64,000 nucleotides of DNA, taken from NCBI RefSeq assembly GCF_022809125.1, contig NZ_JALGBI010000002.1, positions 69,590 through 133,589 on the forward strand. Reading direction: 5' to 3'. A program made the translations under genes and the position numbers. Every line of letters starts with the position of its first letter. Position 1 is the first letter of the stretch. Of this stretch, positions 17,625 through 26,351 are shown in pieces. Below the pieces are notes generated by a model that did not search any database, was not told where the DNA came from, and saw only the letters and a program-made list of their open reading frames with translations. This DNA is from Variovorax terrae. Lineage in GTDB: Bacteria > Pseudomonadota > Gammaproteobacteria > Burkholderiales > Burkholderiaceae_C.

Positions 17625-18620
17625 ATGATGGTTCTCGCCCCTTCCCCGCGCCGGGCGCTCGCCGCCGCACTGCTGGCGCTGTCGGCCTGGGCGGCGCAGG
17701 CACAGCCCGCGCCCACCGCGCCCACCGCCTCCGATTGCCCGCCGGCGCCGCCGGCCCTCACGCCCGAGCGCCTGCAGCAGGAGGTGCGCGCGGCGCGCGA
17801 CCGTGGCCTGCTGTGGCGCGTGGAAAAAGACGGGCGCCGCTCCTGGCTCTACGGCACGCTGCACGTGGCGCGCGCCGACTGGGTGGTTCCCGGCCCCACG
17901 GTGCTGCGCGCGCTGCAGGGCAGCGACCTGCTGGCGCTGGAGCTCAATCCGCTCGATGCCGAATCGCTGCGGCCGCTGATGGCGCCGGCCGATCCCGCGA
18001 TCGCGCAGCGCGTGCTCGGCCTTGCGCGGCGCGCGCGGCTGGCCACCCAGGCCGCCGCCCTGTGCCTGCCGCTGCAGGCGCTGGCCCACCAGCGGCCGGT
18101 GATGCAGGCCGTCACGCTCACGGTGCTGGCGGCGCGCCGCGAGGCGCTGTATGCCGAGTTCGCCGTCGACGCGGTGCTGGCCAGCACCGCGCAGGCGCAG
18201 CGCCAGCCCATCGTCGCGCTGGAGCAGGCCAGCGAGCAACTGGCGCTGCTGGCCGGGCGCGACGATGCCGAGGAGGGCGATCTGTTCGACAGCGCGCTCG
18301 ACGAGCTGGCGTCGGGCGAGGGCGCCGAGCAGTTGCGCGCCCTGGCGCAGGCCTGGGCCGACGGCGACCTGGCGATGCTGGAGCGCTACCCGCAGTGGTG
18401 CCACTGTCTGGACACGCCGGTCGAGCGCGAGCAGATGAAGCGCCTGCTGGACGACCGCAACGCGCCGATGGCCGGCAAGATCGCCGCGCTGCACGAGGGC
18501 GGGCGCCGCGTGTTCGCGGCGGTGGGCGCACTGCACATGATCGGGCCGCAGGGCCTGCCCACGCTGCTGCGTGCGCGCGGCTTCAGCGTGACGCGCGAGC
18601 CCTGGCCGGCGGCTCCCTGA
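17625..18620 (+). CDS. TraB/GumN family protein, exported
   Basis: 331 residues. A signal peptide (about 1-27, ALLALSAWAAQAQ) is followed by a TraB/GumN (Tiki-like) domain. WRVEKDGRRSWLYGTLHVAR carries the first conserved GTxH motif, LLALELNPLDAES a conserved acidic segment, and VFAAVGALHMIGPQGLP the second GxxH motif. The family is related to metal-dependent proteases and to erythromycin-esterase/ChaN folds. Likely periplasmic; substrate unknown. Confidence 0.82.
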   Translation: MMVLAPSPRRALAAALLALSAWAAQAQPAPTAPTASDCPPAPPALTPERLQQEVRAARDRGLLWRVEKDGRRSWLYGTLHVARADWVVPGPTVLRALQGSDLLALELNPLDAESLRPLMAPADPAIAQRVLGLARRARLATQAAALCLPLQALAHQRPVMQAVTLTVLAARREALYAEFAVDAVLASTAQAQRQPIVALEQASEQLALLAGRDDAEEGDLFDSALDELASGEGAEQLRALAQAWADGDLAMLERYPQWCHCLDTPVEREQMKRLLDDRNAPMAGKIAALHEGGRRVFAAVGALHMIGPQGLPTLLRARGFSVTREPWPAAP

Positions 18621-18628
18621 TTGCTCCT

Positions 18629-18690
18629 GATTTGATAGCTAAAAAAGACCGCTGCACCTGGACATCCGGCACTTTTCTTTCTGAAAACAC
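18629..18690 (+). repeat. Dispersed ATAGC repeat, family A, copy 3 (intergenic)
   Basis: TTTGATAGCTAAAAAAGACC is followed by GCTGCACCTGGACATCCGGC, then ACTTTTCTTTCTGAAAA. This is close to the consensus of the family. It fills most of the gap between the TraB/GumN and enoyl-CoA hydratase genes. Confidence 0.8.
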
Positions 18691-18711
18691 CTTTTTGGAG
18701 GCTCCCACGCC

Positions 18712-19512
18712 ATGCCCGCCGACTACACCCGCTACCAGACCCTGAACATCACGCGCCGCGGCCCCGCGGGCGCTGTGCTGGACATCCAGATGAAGGCCCA
18801 GAACGGCAAGCTGCCCACCGCCGGGCATGAGGGCCACTGGGAGCTCAGCGAAATCTGGCGCGACGTCGGCGCCGACGACAGCGTGCGCTGCGCCGTGCTG
18901 CGCGGCGAGGGCCTGGGCTTCTCGGGCGGCGGCGACCTCGCGCTGGTGCAGGATATGGCGGACGATTTCGCCGTGCGCACCCGCGTCTGGAAGGAGGCGC
19001 GCGACCTGGTCTACAACGTCATCAACTGCGACAAGCCCATCGTCTCCGCGCTGCACGGCCCGGCCGTGGGCGCGGGCTTGGTGGCCGGGCTGCTGGCCGA
19101 CATCTCCATCGCCAGCAGGACGGCGAAGATCGTGGACGGCCACACCCGCCTGGGCGTGGCTGCCGGCGACCACGCGGCCATCGTCTGGCCGCTGTTGTGC
19201 GGCATGGCCAAGGCCAAGTACTACCTGATGCTGTGCGAGCCCGTGAGCGGCGAGGAGGCCGAGCGCATCGGCCTGGTGTCGCTGGCGGTCGATGAGGCCG
19301 ACCTGCTGCCCAAGGCCTACGAGGTGGCCGAGCGCCTGGCCGCCGGCAGCCAGACCGCCATCCGCTGGACCAAGTACGCGCTCAACAACTGGCTGCGCCA
19401 GGCCGGGCCGAGCTTCGATACCTCACTGGCGCTCGAATTCATGGGCTTCGGCGGGCCCGATGTGAAGGAGGGCGTAGCCTCGCTGCGGGAGCGCCGGGCG
19501 CCGAAGTTTTGA
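18712..19512 (+). CDS. Enoyl-CoA hydratase/isomerase family protein
   Basis: 266 residues of the crotonase superfamily. The oxyanion-hole segments are [19 protein letters not shown] and [39 protein letters not shown] is the conserved active-site helix region, with acidic residues less conserved than in classic hydratases, so the reaction (hydratase, isomerase or other) is open. Probably cytosolic in CoA-thioester catabolism. An unusual N-terminal [19 protein letters not shown] segment is present. Confidence 0.88.
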   Translation: MPADYTRYQTLNITRRGPAGAVLDIQMKAQNGKLPTAGHEGHWELSEIWRDVGADDSVRCAVLRGEGLGFSGGGDLALVQDMADDFAVRTRVWKEARDLVYNVINCDKPIVSALHGPAVGAGLVAGLLADISIASRTAKIVDGHTRLGVAAGDHAAIVWPLLCGMAKAKYYLMLCEPVSGEEAERIGLVSLAVDEADLLPKAYEVAERLAAGSQTAIRWTKYALNNWLRQAGPSFDTSLALEFMGFGGPDVKEGVASLRERRAPKF

Positions 19513-19636
19513 GCGTGTTCAGGGCCGGCCCCACCCGGCCTGCCTGTTGCGCCGGAGCGCGAGCCCGCGTGGGCTGCGGCCCCGGCGACGCTTCCCCAAA
19601 AAGCCGCTCCCGCCACATCCGCGATAATCCTCCCCC

Positions 19637-19990
19637 ATGCATGTCCTGCGCAACGCCCAACTGCTCACCCGCCTCGTGCTGGTGTGGTTCGCGTTGTCCA
19701 TCGGCGCGGCCATTGCCTCGCCGGTCATCAAGCCGGTGCCGATGGAGCTGGTGTGCTCGTCTTCCGGCGCGATGAAGCTGCTGGTCAAGACCGACGACGG
19801 CGTCAAGGAAGTGCGCAGCCACACGCTCGACTGCCCGCTGTGCGCCGGCACCGGGCCGCTGCCGCCCGCCGTGCAGACCACGGCCGAGCCGGCCAGCCCG
19901 CTGGCCCATGTGCTGCGCCCGATTCCCGCGGCGCACATCGCCTGGCTGACCGCGGCACCCCTGCCCGCGCGCGGGCCCCCGCTTCTCTGA
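19637..19990 (+). CDS. DUF2946 family protein
   Basis: 117 residues. An N-terminal signal or anchor ([20 protein letters not shown]) precedes [13 protein letters not shown], which holds a Cys, and LDCPLCAG, which has a CxxC pair. Both are typical of DUF2946, commonly found next to copper TonB receptors. It starts the copper cluster. The Cys motif suggests metal or redox function, but none is proven. Confidence 0.8.
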   Translation: MHVLRNAQLLTRLVLVWFALSIGAAIASPVIKPVPMELVCSSSGAMKLLVKTDDGVKEVRSHTLDCPLCAGTGPLPPAVQTTAEPASPLAHVLRPIPAAHIAWLTAAPLPARGPPLL

Positions 19991-20050
19991 ACTATCAAAT
20001 TCATAGCGCCTGATGACCGCTGCATGCGGACATCCGGTGGTTTTGGTTGA
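19991..20050 (+). repeat. Dispersed ATAGC repeat, family A, copy 4 (intergenic)
   Basis: It starts at the base after the DUF2946 stop codon. ACTATCAAATTCATAGC is followed by TGATGACCGCTGCATGCGG, then ACATCCGG and TTTTGGTTGATTTTT. It lies just upstream of the TonB receptor gene. Confidence 0.78.
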
Positions 20051-20071
20051 TTTTTCGGAGTTGTTCCACCC

Positions 20072-22423
20072 ATGCGTCTCCCACGCACGGCTGCGGCCCT
20101 GGCCGCGGTCTTTCCTCTTTCGTTCGTTGCCCCGGTGCGGGCCGCCGAGTCCCCGGCCGAACCGCCGGCGCAGACCAAGTCGCTCGGCGTCGTCACCATC
20201 CACAGCGGCCAGCCGACTTCGCTGCCCACGCAGATTCCCACCACCATGGAGGGCATCACGCGCGAGCAGATCGAGCAGACCGTCAACGCCACCGACAGCG
20301 AGGACGCGCTCAAGTACTTCCCCAGCCTGCTGGTGCGCAAGCGCTACATCGGCGACTACAACCACGCCATCCTGTCCAGCCGCGCCTCGGGCACGGGCAA
20401 CAGCGCGCGCTCGGCGGTCTATGCCGACGGCATCCTGCTGTCCAACTACCTGGGCAACGGCGTCGGCGGCCTGAGTTTCCCGCCGCGCTGGGGCATGGTC
20501 ACGCCCGAGGAGATCGAGCGCGTGGACGTGATGTATGGCCCGTTCTCGGCCGCCTACCCGGGCAACTCGGTGGGCGCGGTGGTGGACTACGTGACGCGCA
20601 TGCCCACCAAGTTCGAGGCCCACGCGCAGATGGGGTTCACGAGCCAGCCGTTCTCGCTCTACAACACCAGCGCCACCTACCGGTCCTGGCAGACCAGCGC
20701 CTCGCTGGGCAACAGGAGCGGCGACTGGTCGTGGTGGCTCAACGTCAACCACACCGACAGCCAGGGCCAGCCGCTGACCTTCGCGACCCGGCTCGCCAGC
20801 GCCGGCACGCCGGGCGCCGGCGGCACGCCCGTGAGCGGCGCGGTGGCCGGCCTCAACAGCGCCGGCCAGCCCTGGGTCATCCTGGGCACGGGCACCCAGT
20901 ACCACACGCGCCAGGACCACCTCAAGGCCAAGCTGGCCTACGACCTCACGCCCACGGTGCGCGCCACCTACACCCTGGGCTTGTGGGAGAACCGCTCGGA
21001 AGGCCGCCCGGTGTCCTACCTGCGCAACGCGGCCGGCCAGAGCGTCACCAGCGGCGGCATCAACATCAACGGCACGGCCTTCACCGGCGCGCAGGCGCTC
21101 GCGGGCGGCGACTTCGCGCTCACCAACCAGAGCAGCCTGCACCTGATGCACGGCCTGTCGGTCAAGAGCCACACCCAGGGCCGCTGGGACTGGGAGGCCG
21201 TGGCCAGCGTCTACGACTACCAGCGCGACACCCTGCGCCAGAATGCCGCCGCCAACCCCCTGCCCGGCGCCGCCGCCGGCGGCCCCGGCACGGTGGCCGA
21301 CGGCAGCGGCACCGGCTGGCGCAACCTGGCGCTCAAGGGCACCTGGCGCCCGCAGGGCGTGAAGGGCGCGCACATCGTGGATTTCGGCTGGCAGCTTGAC
21401 GACTACACCCTGAGCTACCTCACCTCGGGCATCGCCGCCAACTGGCAGGCCGATCCGGCCGGCGCCCTCGTCAGCAACGTGCAGGGCCGCACGCAGCTGC
21501 AAAGCCTCTGGGCGCAGGACGCCTGGGCCCTGGCCGAGCGCTGGAAGACGGTGCTGGGCCTGCGCGCCGAGCAGTGGCGGGCCTTCGACGGCGCGACGGT
21601 GTTCTCGGCCGCCAGTGCGCTGGCCTACCCGGCGCGCCGCGAAACCTATCTCTCGCCCAAGGCCGCGCTGTCCTACCAGTGGGCGCCGGACCTGGTGCTC
21701 AAGGCCTCGGCCGGCCGCGCGGTGCGCATGCCCACGGTGGGCGAGCTGTACGGCGCCACCTCCACCACCAACTCGCAGTACCTCAACGACCCGAACCTGC
21801 GGCCCGAGCGCTCGGTGACCACCGAACTCTCGGCCGAGAAGGACCTGGGCAGCGCGCTGCTGCGCCTGACCTTCTTCACCGAGGACACGCACGACTCGCT
21901 GTACTCGCAGACCACCTACGACCCGGTGGCCAACCGCAACATCAGCCGTGTGCAGAACGTGGGGCGCATCCAGACCCGGGGCCTGGAGATGGCCTACAGC
22001 GGCAGCGACGTGGGCACCAAGGGCCTGGACCTGAACGCCAGCCTCACCTATGCCGACTCCGTCATCAAGGAGAACGCCGGCTTCGTGAGCGTGCCCGGCG
22101 ACACCCTGGGCAAGCAGCAGCCCAACATCCCGAAGTGGCGCGCCACCGCGCTGGCCAGCTACCGCCTCGGCGAGCGCTGGAGCGTGGCCTTCGGCGCGCG
22201 CTACAGCGGCAGCCAGTACCGCACGCTCAACAACAGCGACACCAACGGCTTCGCCTACATGGGGGTGAGCAAGTACTTCACCACCGACCTGCGCGTGCGC
22301 TATCGCATCAGCAGGCAGCTGGCCGCGAGCTTCGGCATCGACAACCTCAACAACGCCCAGTACTGGAACTTCCACCCCTACCCGCAGCGCAGCTATTCGG
22401 CCGAGCTGAAATTCGACCTCTGA
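20072..22423 (+). CDS. TonB-dependent outer-membrane receptor, probably for copper
   Basis: 783 residues. The signal peptide (about 1-24) is followed by a TonB-box-like segment (KSLGVVTIHSG), a plug domain (about 50-170; SEDALKYFPSLLVRKRY, IERVDVMYGPFSAAYPG) and a 22-strand barrel that ends in an aromatic residue (SYSAELKFDL; terminal motif less ideal than usual). ATSTTNSQYLNDPNLRPE is the conserved barrel segment. The neighbours DUF2946, DUF1775 and PCuAC indicate copper or a copper chelate as substrate, as for OprC/NosA-type receptors; this is inference from context. Confidence 0.88.
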   Translation: MRLPRTAAALAAVFPLSFVAPVRAAESPAEPPAQTKSLGVVTIHSGQPTSLPTQIPTTMEGITREQIEQTVNATDSEDALKYFPSLLVRKRYIGDYNHAILSSRASGTGNSARSAVYADGILLSNYLGNGVGGLSFPPRWGMVTPEEIERVDVMYGPFSAAYPGNSVGAVVDYVTRMPTKFEAHAQMGFTSQPFSLYNTSATYRSWQTSASLGNRSGDWSWWLNVNHTDSQGQPLTFATRLASAGTPGAGGTPVSGAVAGLNSAGQPWVILGTGTQYHTRQDHLKAKLAYDLTPTVRATYTLGLWENRSEGRPVSYLRNAAGQSVTSGGININGTAFTGAQALAGGDFALTNQSSLHLMHGLSVKSHTQGRWDWEAVASVYDYQRDTLRQNAAANPLPGAAAGGPGTVADGSGTGWRNLALKGTWRPQGVKGAHIVDFGWQLDDYTLSYLTSGIAANWQADPAGALVSNVQGRTQLQSLWAQDAWALAERWKTVLGLRAEQWRAFDGATVFSAASALAYPARRETYLSPKAALSYQWAPDLVLKASAGRAVRMPTVGELYGATSTTNSQYLNDPNLRPERSVTTELSAEKDLGSALLRLTFFTEDTHDSLYSQTTYDPVANRNISRVQNVGRIQTRGLEMAYSGSDVGTKGLDLNASLTYADSVIKENAGFVSVPGDTLGKQQPNIPKWRATALASYRLGERWSVAFGARYSGSQYRTLNNSDTNGFAYMGVSKYFTTDLRVRYRISRQLAASFGIDNLNNAQYWNFHPYPQRSYSAELKFDL

Positions 22424-22436
22424 CAGGACGCTTCCC

Positions 22437-22976
22437 ATGACTTCATTTGCTATCAAAACCATCGCAGCCTGCGCCCTCGCGGCGGGGACCCTGGGCGCTT
22501 TTTCCACTGCCCATGCCCACATCACGCTGGAATACCAGGTGGCGCCCGCCAACAGCAGCTACAAGGCCACCTTCAAGGTCGGCCACGGCTGCGCGGGCTC
22601 GCCGATCCGCCAGATCGTCGTCACCCTGCCGCCGGGCGTGCGCGGCGCCAAGCCCATGCCCAAGCCGGGCTGGCAGATCGAGATCGAGCGCCAGCCGGCG
22701 GCCCCGGGTGCGGCCGGCGAAGCCCGCCGCATCAGCTGGACCGCCCGCACCCGCGAAGACATGCTGCCCGATGCGTACTACGATGAGTTCGTGCTGCAGG
22801 CCCGCCTGCCCGGCCAGAGCGGCGCGCTGTACTGGCCGGTCAGCCAGGTCTGCGAGCAGGGCCGCGCCGACTGGACCGAGGTGCCCGGCCCGGGCCAGAA
22901 GCTGTCCGACCTCCAGGCCCCGGCCGCCTACCTCGAGATCCTGCCGGCCGAGGGCGGCGGCGGCCATCAGCACTGA
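22437..22976 (+). CDS. YcnI-like DUF1775 copper-binding protein
   Basis: 179 residues, periplasmic. The signal peptide is cleaved after AHA, which would leave HITLEYQ as the mature N-terminus; an N-terminal His is the copper ligand in YcnI. GHGCAGSPIRQIVVTLPPGV and a conserved Trp (DAYYDEFVLQARLP, TGWQ-like segment KPGWQIEIE) match DUF1775. A His-containing tail, GGGGHQH, follows. It is 13 bp after the receptor gene and the same operon is likely. The signal-peptide codons TTTGCTATCAAAACCATCGC resemble a degenerate half of repeat family A. Confidence 0.87.
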   Translation: MTSFAIKTIAACALAAGTLGAFSTAHAHITLEYQVAPANSSYKATFKVGHGCAGSPIRQIVVTLPPGVRGAKPMPKPGWQIEIERQPAAPGAAGEARRISWTARTREDMLPDAYYDEFVLQARLPGQSGALYWPVSQVCEQGRADWTEVPGPGQKLSDLQAPAAYLEILPAEGGGGHQH

Positions 22977-23025
22977 AGCCGTGCCCCGTCCCTTTTTTTC
23001 AACTTCATTGATATCGGAGAACACC

Positions 23026-23523
23026 ATGAAATCGACTTCCCTCCTGGCCGGCCTGGCCCTGGGCTTCGGCCTGATCGCGGGCGCCGTGGCGCAGCCGGCC
23101 GCCACCGGCATCACCGTGGACGGCGCCTGGGCGCGCGCCAGCGTGCAGGGGCAGAAAGCCTCGGGCGCCTTCATGAAGCTCACCTCGAAGGAGGCCACCC
23201 GGCTGGTGGCCGTCTCGACGCCGGTGGCCGGCGTGGCCGAGGTGCACGAGATGAAGATGGAGGGCGACGTGATGAAGATGCGTGCCCTGCCCGGGCTCGA
23301 CCTGCCCGCGGGCCAGACCGTCGAGCTCAAGCCCGGCGGCTACCACGTGATGCTGATGGACCTCAAGGCGCCGCTGGCCAAGGGCACGAGCGTGCCGCTG
23401 ACGCTGACCTTCAAGGATGCCAAGGGCGCCGACAGCAAGCTCGAGATCCAGGTGCCCGTGGCCACGGCGGCGCCGGGCGCGATGCCGGGCATGGGCGGCG
23501 GCATGGCCGGCCACAAGCACTGA
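23026..23523 (+). CDS. PCuAC copper chaperone
   Basis: 165 residues, periplasmic. A signal peptide (about 1-22) precedes the PCuAC (DUF461) domain. The Cu(I) site is visible as VHEMKMEGDVMKMRALP followed by YHVMLM, the H-x-M...M...H-x-M pattern. The C-terminal MPGMGGGMAGHKH is an extra Met/His-rich tail that may bind copper as well. PCuAC delivers Cu(I) to cytochrome oxidase assembly or buffers periplasmic copper. It is last in the copper operon. Confidence 0.92.
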   Translation: MKSTSLLAGLALGFGLIAGAVAQPAATGITVDGAWARASVQGQKASGAFMKLTSKEATRLVAVSTPVAGVAEVHEMKMEGDVMKMRALPGLDLPAGQTVELKPGGYHVMLMDLKAPLAKGTSVPLTLTFKDAKGADSKLEIQVPVATAAPGAMPGMGGGMAGHKH

Positions 23524-23633
23524 AGGCTGGCGGGCTACTGCGGGGCCGGCGCGCCGGGCAAGGCCGGGCATCGCTCGCGCCACGAGAGCCGAATGGACCC
23601 GTGGAGTGATGGCCGCCTTGAAGGGCGCACCCG

Positions 23634-23969
23634 TCATCCTCCGAGAGCGTGGCCAACCGAAATCGACCCAAAGCCCGTCAACGCCGCGAGAACGCAGGCC
23701 GCCATCACCGCTCTCGCGGCGCTCGCACTCACGGGCGCAACGGATCGGCCTGTTGTCAGCACAAGCCGCCGCTGCCGACCGAATCCGAACGTCGCTGCGG
23801 CCGCGATCAGCAGCATGCACGACAGGCCGAGGAGAGGCAGGGACTCGCTCGCGTAGCCCACGCGCAGGTTGAGCACGCCGTTGAGCAACAGGCCCGAAGC
23901 CGTGCGCGTCCAGGACAGAGACGTGCGTTCCGGCTGCAGTCCTGGGTCTCTGGAGAGGGGTGGCCTCAC
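23634..23969 (-). CDS. DUF202 family membrane protein (distal copy)
   Basis: 111 residues starting from a GTG at 23969 that overlaps the stop codon of the upstream DUF202 gene (GTGA), the best argument for this start. PGLQPERTSLSWTRTASGLL is the DUF202 signature (ER-T-x-L-x-W-x-R). It has about three membrane segments. Function unknown; it is the second member of a tandem pair. Confidence 0.75.
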   Translation of the reverse strand: MRPPLSRDPGLQPERTSLSWTRTASGLLLNGVLNLRVGYASESLPLLGLSCMLLIAAAATFGFGRQRRLVLTTGRSVAPVSASAARAVMAACVLAALTGFGSISVGHALGG

Positions 23970-24430
23970 GATTGGATCCCGATGATTGAGGCTGTGATGA
24001 GCACCGCGAGCGCGGCGCTCGTGGCGAGAACGGCCCCGGCCAGCCAGGCAAGAACGCGCGAGTGTGGGAGCGGCGACTTGTGACGCATGGCGATTTCGTT
24101 GTGCTGCCAGCGCCGGTACGCCATCACGCTCAGCATGGCCGCGAGCAGGCATAGTGCACTTGCCACGAGTACCACCAACAGGTGCGGGCGCAGCTTCGTG
24201 GAAAACTGATCCAGCAGCACGCCCGCCGCGAGGACTGCGAGTGCTGTCCGGATCCACGCAAGAAATGTGCGCTCGTTGGCGAGCGTGAAACGATAGTCGG
24301 GCTCTTCGCCCGTCGTTCGCCACTCAGGTTCGCGCGCGCGCTGCGCATCCATTCGATTGCCGGAACGAAGGTGGTTCATCTCTCGTGTTGGTTGATCATG
24401 CCGATCCATGGGGGCGTGAGGAATCGCCAT
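23966..24430 (-). CDS. DUF202 family (YidH-like) membrane protein
   Basis: 154 residues. A polar N-terminus of about 50 residues precedes FTLANERTFLAWIRTALAVL, the DUF202/YidH signature, and three membrane segments. The start at 24430 follows a GAGGAG site. The pair of DUF202 proteins with overlapping codons suggests a heteromeric membrane complex (inference). It lies at the edge of a block with less GC-biased codon use and is transcribed in the same direction as the AcnX operon but with a 217-bp gap, in which I see nothing. Confidence 0.82.
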   Translation of the reverse strand: MAIPHAPMDRHDQPTREMNHLRSGNRMDAQRAREPEWRTTGEEPDYRFTLANERTFLAWIRTALAVLAAGVLLDQFSTKLRPHLLVVLVASALCLLAAMLSVMAYRRWQHNEIAMRHKSPLPHSRVLAWLAGAVLATSAALAVLITASIIGIQS

Positions 24431-24647
24431 GGCACGTGTCTCCTCGACCACCACGATTCAGCGGCGGCTGCCTGCTGCGGGCCAAGCTGACGATGGGCTG
24501 GACTGTCGACCTCCGCGCCGAAGACCGCTCGCCCGGGTGGCGCGAAGCATCCGGGCAGCGTCGGCCACCTTGTCGTTCGACTCCATGGCGGTCCGAAGAG
24601 GGCTGCGCGGCTTGGGGCGCCATGCCAAGCCGCGTCAAAAGTATCGC

Positions 24648-25121
24648 CTAGAGAAGACCGTGGATTTTCCGGGTGTCCGGGGCGCCTGGCGCTTCGGCCG
24701 GATACTCGCTCGGGTCCAATACACGGATGGTGAACGTGTCGGGATCAACCTCCACCATGGCCCCATGAGGAATCTGAGCGGTGATGTCAACGTCGAAGCC
24801 CGCCAGCATCGTGACGTCGCCCAGCGCCGCACCTTGAGCGAGGATGGTGTTGACCGTGTTGAAGACGATGGCCGACGGCACCATGTTGCGAGAGCGCATC
24901 TCGTGAAGCATCCAGGCCGTGGCGACACCGCCCTTGGCCGTGTCGAGGACGAGGATCTTGTCAACATAGGATTGGCCGACGAGCTTGTGCGCCGGCCGCG
25001 AGAAGACGCCCTGCAGCCGATTCAAGTCGTAGCGCGCGGAGAGCCCATCATGGGCGACGAGCGCCTGGCCGATGACGCGCCGACCCATCGCGTGGCGGGA
25101 TTGGTATCTGGTGGTGCTCAT
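24648..25121 (-). CDS. AcnX small subunit (aconitase X swivel domain, DUF126)
   Basis: 157 residues. GQALVAHDGLSARYDLN and the SYVDKILVLDTAKGGVATAWML region match the swivelling domain of aconitase X. In type II AcnX the small and large subunits are separate; they form a lyase related to cis-3-hydroxy-L-proline dehydratase or mevalonate-5-phosphate dehydratase. The start at 25121 overlaps the stop of the large-subunit gene by 4 bp (ATGA). Last gene of the GntR-Bug-AcnX operon. Confidence 0.88.
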   Translation of the reverse strand: MSTTRYQSRHAMGRRVIGQALVAHDGLSARYDLNRLQGVFSRPAHKLVGQSYVDKILVLDTAKGGVATAWMLHEMRSRNMVPSAIVFNTVNTILAQGAALGDVTMLAGFDVDITAQIPHGAMVEVDPDTFTIRVLDPSEYPAEAPGAPDTRKIHGLL

Positions 25122-26347
25122 TGCAGTTCTCCCGATTCGGCGGCACTGACGCAGGCTTGCATGGAGGCAAGCATCGGCACGTAGCCATAGCCGCCCAGAA
25201 TGTTGACCAGCTTGGCGCTGTTGGTCGCCAGGCGCTTCCATCCTTTTGCCTCGCTCATTTCACGCGCATAGGACTGGTAGAAACACATCCCCGCGAGGAC
25301 CGTGCCGCCCGCCTCTTCAATTGCCTTGGTGTAGCCGAAGCGATCGCAGTCCGGTTTGACCTGGGGGCTGGTGACTGCCAGCAGCGGACGCTTGAAGTTC
25401 CTGCCTTCGCAAAGCCTGGCCAGGTCTCGCAGCTCGAAGATGCTCAGCTGCGGTGCGGAGAAGACCACCACGTCGATGCCGGCATCGACCAGGTAGCTTT
25501 GCTTGAGGGCGTTCACATCGGATTCGCCGATCCGGTGGGTCACCGCCAGCTTGTCGCCGCCCACGTCGGAGAGCCGCAGGGCCTCGGGCGTGATACCCAG
25601 GAGGTGGAACAAGGCGGTCGAACCGAAGCTCGCCATTGCCGCGCCGAAGTGCTTGAGTTCGTCCGAGGTCGGAGCGGTTTCCAGGCCCTCCACCAGAGGG
25701 ACTTGCCAATAGTTGTTGGAAAGCCGGCCGACGATCCCGCCCAGTGCGCCCCAGTCGTCAAGTGTGCGCGGCGTCCAGTCCGTACGGATGCGCAGCGTGG
25801 CTTGGCGATGGCTGTCAAGGTGGTATCCGTATCGTGGCGTACGGCCGGTGAGGCCGGCCGACAGCGCGGAGGGACCGCCTTCGAAATTCGAACGCGCGCC
25901 TCCCACCGAATTGGAGTAGATGACCACACCCGTGTCACCGAATGCGACATGTTCGCCGCGCGTTGCTGCCAGCACGGTCTGGTAGTTGATGCAGGTATCG
26001 GTCATGCTGACCCCGAGCCGGGTGAACGCTTCGATCGCGCGCCGCTCAAGCTCGAGCATCCAGTCCGCCTGGCCCAGGAGCGAGGCCTTCTCGAAATCCG
26101 TGCCGCGTGGATCGGTGATGGTCGGGATCCGGACTCCCGCCTCGCCCGCATCGGCCAGCTTCTCCAGCCACATGACGCCGGCCTGGCCGAGGCTTTCGGT
26201 ATCGGCCATGATGTGCGCTTGCGTGACCGGTACGAAGTCCTCTGCCTTGAAGAAGCGTCCAACCTTGATCTGGTGCTCTATGGCGATCTTGGCGACACTT
26301 CCGGCTTCGCCGGCGAGCATCGCCTGCTCTTCATCGTTGAGTCTCAT
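25118..26347 (-). CDS. AcnX large (catalytic) subunit, DUF521
   Basis: 409 residues of aconitase X catalytic domain: MRLNDEEQAMLAGEAG start, HIMADTESLGQAGVMWLE, SMTDTCINYQT and LAGMCFYQSYAREM, where the cysteines are candidate Fe-S or active-site ligands, and YSNSVGGARSNFEGGPSAL. AcnX enzymes dehydrate hydroxy acids or hydroxyproline isomers. The substrate here is not predictable; the neighbouring Bug transporter component suggests a carboxylic acid taken up from outside. It is 4 bp after the Bug gene. Confidence 0.9.
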   Translation of the reverse strand: MRLNDEEQAMLAGEAGSVAKIAIEHQIKVGRFFKAEDFVPVTQAHIMADTESLGQAGVMWLEKLADAGEAGVRIPTITDPRGTDFEKASLLGQADWMLELERRAIEAFTRLGVSMTDTCINYQTVLAATRGEHVAFGDTGVVIYSNSVGGARSNFEGGPSALSAGLTGRTPRYGYHLDSHRQATLRIRTDWTPRTLDDWGALGGIVGRLSNNYWQVPLVEGLETAPTSDELKHFGAAMASFGSTALFHLLGITPEALRLSDVGGDKLAVTHRIGESDVNALKQSYLVDAGIDVVVFSAPQLSIFELRDLARLCEGRNFKRPLLAVTSPQVKPDCDRFGYTKAIEEAGGTVLAGMCFYQSYAREMSEAKGWKRLATNSAKLVNILGGYGYVPMLASMQACVSAAESGELQ

Positions 26348-26351
26348 GCTT

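Noticed and set aside
19439..22552. A 1037-codon open frame on the minus strand opposite the TonB receptor gene
   Set aside because: Shadow frame: composition is Ala/Val/Gly/Arg/His-rich without domains, while the plus strand encodes a clear TonB receptor with the right length and motifs.
24431..24647. Possible small gene between the DUF202 and AcnX genes
   Set aside because: The open frames there are short, lack a ribosome site and match nothing I recognise.
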